This document shows, in pieces, positions 60,672-64,000 of a stretch of DNA of 64,000 bases; the stretch's first letter is position 1; each line of letters begins with the position of its first letter. The DNA comes from Carex sylvatica (taxonomy: Eukaryota > Streptophyta > Magnoliopsida > Poales > Cyperaceae): the NCBI GenBank assembly GCA_964058845.1, contig CAXKVR010000156.1, positions 1 through 64,000 of the forward strand. The letters are read 5' to 3'. The notes beneath the pieces were generated by a model. It had not been told where the DNA came from and did no database searches. It saw nothing but the letters and a program-made list of their open reading frames with translations. Made by a program: the position numbers and the translations under genes.

Positions 60672-63600
60672 ATAGCGGCTCGTAGGTTGTCTACCCCGAC
60701 GCCCGAATAAACCAAAAAAATGATTTGATTTTCTTGTACCAGCAGCAGGTGCGGCATTACTTGTAGATGCTTGGCTCACAGGAGTGGGGGGTTGTGTTCT
60801 ACCAGTTGCTTCAGCAACAACTCTAGCATTTTCTCTTTCATTATCTGCGTTTATGGCATCTGAACATAATAATACAATTCAGTTATTACCATAATTAAAT
60901 CATAAATTAATAAAACATAACTGCAATGCATCTGAACATAACAAAAAAACATACCTGCCGTGCGCCTGTCGGAAACAGAACGACGAGCTCGATTTCCCGA
61001 CGGTCGCCTACCACCCATCTCGTCCATGGTCATTACAACACGCTTGTGTCTCCTCCTCCCCTTTCTTATCCATCTTTCTGAAGGGAGTATTCTATCACCA
61101 ACATATGCAGGCCACTCATGCTGATCGGGATACAGTCAGCAACATAGTGATCCTCACAGTAGTTTCTCACTCGGCATACAGCCATCACGTGACTACAGGG
61201 TATGTGACTTAGTTGGGGTCCTTGGCATGTACAGGTTACCGCCCTGGCATCTTCGAATTCAACCACGTACTTGCAAGCCCTCTTCACAAACTCCATAGTG
61301 CCATCTGGTTTGCGATTGGTAGGAACGTATTCATTTGGATTTTGCACTTCGAATTCAGTACCATCATTACACATCGGGATCACGGTCATAGTTGCACCTT
61401 TGTCCTTGTGTTGTCTTAGTTTTTCCTCCACCCTTGTTGAAAATGACTGGTTCATTCTTATTAATTCTGCGGCCTTAGCACGCCATTCTTGAAACCAGGC
61501 ATTTAACTTGTAGAATGTGTCTTCTACAACTGCAGCCACAGGCAACATCCGATTCTGCTTGAAGACTGCATTCAGCGACTCCAACCCGTTGGTGGTCATA
61601 ATTCCCCAACGCTAACCTCCATCACGGGATTGATATATTTTCTCGTATGCTGGATCTTCGTTTACATCTCTGGGATTATTTTTGCCCACCTTCATTAAGT
61701 AGAGATTTGCCTTTGGCATGTACTAAAAAAAATAAGGAAATAAAATAATATAAGTAAATAATTGTACTAAAAAAACAGTTTTAAAAAAAATACAATAATT
61801 TATGTAAACAATTGAAATATATATACTTTTGCAAAATTTCTAGTCATCTCTACCACCCTTCTCGGCTTTTTCTTTCTGCAATTTTGTCTAAATGTTTCTA
61901 AAACCCACTTGTCATTTTCGGTTGCCTTGAAAAAGTTCTCCGCAACGTGTTGCATACACAACCTGTGCACACACTGCCCATTACGCATTGACCAACCGTA
62001 ATCTTCACGATCAAAAATATATTTTATTCTTTTGTGCTGGTCTGATATCACACAGAAAAATTTTCCTTCCCCAATCACCCGTCTTCTTAAAAACTGCATA
62101 AAGAATCCCCAGTTCTCACCATTCTCTTTCTGAACAATTGCAAAGGCCAAAGGCAACAACTGGTTCTCAGCATCATATGCACATGCTATCAGTAACCTCC
62201 CCTCATAACGGCCAGACATGAAGCATGCATCAATGCTGATAACGGGTCTGATGTATGGCACAGCTTGGATACAAGCACCAAAAGCCCATGTTATGCCATT
62301 GAATTGTTGAGCTCCCTCTATTAGCACTCCCTCCTTATCAAAAAAAGGGCCATGCCACCGCTCATATACAGTTCCGACATTTGTACTTGCCATGGCCTGG
62401 AGCAATGGTGCCAGATAGCCGTATGAATCCTTCCAACTACCAAATATTCTGCAAATGGCAAGTTCGCGACCTCTCCACAGCCTGTTATATTTTGGTGTTA
62501 CATATTTGTATTTGTGTTTGACTGTTCTAGCCACCGCCTTGATGCTCATAGATGGGTCATCTTTAATGTCTTCCTCAATTGCATCGGCAATTAATGATGC
62601 CGTCAGCTGTGAATTATCTGTCCTTGTAGATGCAGACTTGCATGTATGGGGTGGTTCACATTTCTTAATCATCCATGCTTCTCCTGAACCCACAGGGGTT
62701 GCAAAAAGACAGAACTCGCACCGCGGGTGAGTTTTACATAGCACAACTAACCTTGTTCGGTCCCTTTTGTGTATTTTACATTTCCAGTTGCCGTGAACAT
62801 GAGTCTCATAGATTTTCTTTATAAGTTCATCTATGTTGGTATAAAGTTGTCCAGGGACAAGTTCGTCATTGTATACAACACGAGGGCCAATATAAGTAAT
62901 GTCTGCCTCTTCAAAAGCTGTGGTATCGTTGAATGTGGCGACATGATGCTTATTTCTCCGACCTCTAATCGGAAATTTATCTTCTCTGGATAAACCTGGT
63001 ACATTTGTATCGCCATCTGATAAGTCATCAGATTCCCAGATCCCTTCGTATTCATCTCCCATTTCCATTTCATTTTCTGGTATGGCATCAATAGCATCAA
63101 CATCAATATCAATATCAGTTTGATTAACGGGTACCGGTCCTGACTCTGGCATAGTTGGAAATCTAGGGATTATGGGTGTCTGTCTGGGTGGTGGTGGTAA
63201 TTCTTCAATATTTTCAGGAGAGTTGTGGTGGTACCCTTGGTTGGCATAAGGAGAGTAGTGGTGGTATCCCTGATTGTCATAAGGAGAGTTGTGGTGGTAT
63301 CCCGGGTTGTCATAAGGGGAGTTGTGGTGGTACCCCGGGTTGTCATAAGGGGAGTGGTGGTGGTACCCCTGGTTGTCATAATGAGAGTGGTGGTGGTACT
63401 CCTGGTTGTCATAACCCGAATTATCATAACCTGAAGGTCCATCCCCAGCCACACTAGAAGGTCTAGCCCCAGCACGGGGAACCCTCTTTGAATATATGTC
63501 AATTACCGAGATCCCACTAGACTCAAATTTAGTGTACACAACTCTCCATAAATTCGCATCTGTTATTGGAAACCTCATAAAGTAAGGTCTACACGCCCCA

Positions 63601-63803
63601 CCCCTTTGTGAGTTATCAATCCGTGTAGCCAATTCTATTTCATACCTGTTGGAGTTTACAGCAGTCTTTTCATATATTAGCTGCTTGAGTTCTTGAAATG
63701 TGGTATTTTCATTAACCTCGAAGCCAAATGCAACATCTTTCGTGTAATACACGCCATCTATACCCTTTTGTAGCTTGTCGCCCACATACAGTGCAACTAA
63801 CAT
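60618..63803 (-). pseudogene. Mutator-like (MULE) transposase, nearly intact
   Basis: Three exons: 63803-61827 (659 codons), 61722-60956/60955, 60859-60618. It begins MLVALYVGDKLQKGIDGVYY. A His/Tyr-rich array of six 11-residue units lies at about 129-200. A MuDR-type zinc DNA-binding region follows (WKCKIHKRDRTRLVVLCKTH ... PPHTC). The DDE transposase core has VISIDACFMSG (Asp525), VISDQHKRI (Asp588) and, in exon 2, TTNGLESLNAVF (Glu707). A SWIM zinc finger, CTCQGPQLSHIPCSHVMAVC, lies downstream. Two lesions are seen: a TAG at codon 696 (61614-61612, GG-stop-RWGI) and a frameshift near 61130-61140. After the shift the frame continues YPDQHEWPAYVGDRILPSER into exon 3, which ends at TAA 60620-60618. 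It runs convergently into the PMD gene. The catalytic triad is present, but the stop precedes Glu707. Confidence 0.85.
63230..63430 (-). repeat. In-frame 33-bp minisatellite in the MULE transposase
   Basis: Six head-to-tail 33-bp units encode YDNPGYHHNSP and variants (YDNQEYHHHSH, YDNQGYHHHSP, YDNQGYHHYSP, YANQGYHHNSP). The units keep the frame and differ by single substitutions. The array lies between the N-terminal domain and the zinc DNA-binding region, so it is probably a flexible linker. Confidence 0.9.
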
Positions 63804-64000
63804 CTTTTCCTTAACAAACTACATTTAAACAAAAATTTAATAAGTATTACAGTAATTGTACAATAATAAATGACAAATAAAAAAATAAAAACTTGTTGCT
63901 AGAGGTAAATGCAACACTTACAGTAATTGAACGATAATTCTACAGTAATTGTACAGCAAATTCTACAGCAATTGTACAGCAATCGTATAGTAAATACTAC
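63804..64000. other. Upstream region of the MULE transposase with short repeats
   Basis: ACAGTAATTGTACA / TACAGCAATTGTACAGCAA-type units recur about five times between 63850 and 63995. They lie upstream of the minus-strand start. They could be promoter repeats or the inner edge of a terminal region that continues outside the window. Confidence 0.5.

Noticed and set aside
1..64000. tRNA or rRNA genes
   Set aside because: Apart from the degenerate SINE at about 48.4-48.6 kb, I noticed no sequence with tRNA box spacing plus a cloverleaf, and no rRNA-like stretch. A tRNA scan would be needed to be certain.

Overview
The window is plant nuclear DNA, probably from a monocot, but the species cannot be fixed from sequence alone. 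The evidence is GT-AG introns, a complete plant clock gene, very AT-rich spacers and many plant-type DNA transposons (CACTA, Mutator-like, hAT, foldback MITEs). No prokaryotic or organellar feature was seen. Most short open frames are chance frames in AT-rich DNA and are not reported.

Region 1 (about 1-12,600) has no host gene I can support. It is a nest of small non-autonomous elements. The clearest are a 425-bp foldback with a perfect 10-bp target duplication (2395-2819), a 1.2-kb foldback (5825-7043) and two elements with CAGTGTT termini (5324-5510, 8882-9374).

Region 2 (about 12,700-24,010) holds the one intact host gene: a PRR7/PRR37-type pseudo-response regulator of the circadian clock, + strand. 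It has nine coding exons joined in frame into 808 codons. The receiver domain has Glu in place of the phospho-acceptor Asp, an EAR-like LELSL motif lies in the middle, and a CCT domain ends the protein. Upstream lie a G-box, an exact Evening Element and a LUX-type site. The leader has a 23-codon uORF whose stop overlaps the main ATG.

Region 3 (about 24,010-33,620) is an AT-rich gene desert with tandem duplications, a CTGTAAA-rich degenerate repeat field and a small GC-rich island.

Region 4 (33,625-46,336) is one 12.7-kb CACTA (En/Spm) transposon bounded by CACTAGTG termini and a TAC target duplication. It holds a broken TNP2-type transposase, a broken second gene (Transposase_24-like region plus a Ulp1-type C48 protease domain), a captured SINA-type RING E3 ligase fragment, a 192-bp hairpin ahead of the transposase, and dense GATCGGTT-type subterminal repeats.

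Region 5 (about 46,340-55,860) holds a 654-bp hAT element rich in ACCCG repeats with a perfect 8-bp target duplication, a tRNA-derived SINE remnant, and a second CACTA-like element (50,708-55,774). The latter appears to carry a multi-exon host gene fragment on the minus strand, split by LTR-retrotransposon-like sequence.

Region 6 (about 55,930-64,000) looks like most of a Mutator-like element. It carries a plant-mobile-domain (PMD) gene on the + strand and a convergent MULE transposase on the minus strand. Their predicted 3' coding ends overlap by 54 bp. Each is nearly intact: PMD has one frameshift, the transposase one stop and one frameshift. The right terminus lies outside the window.
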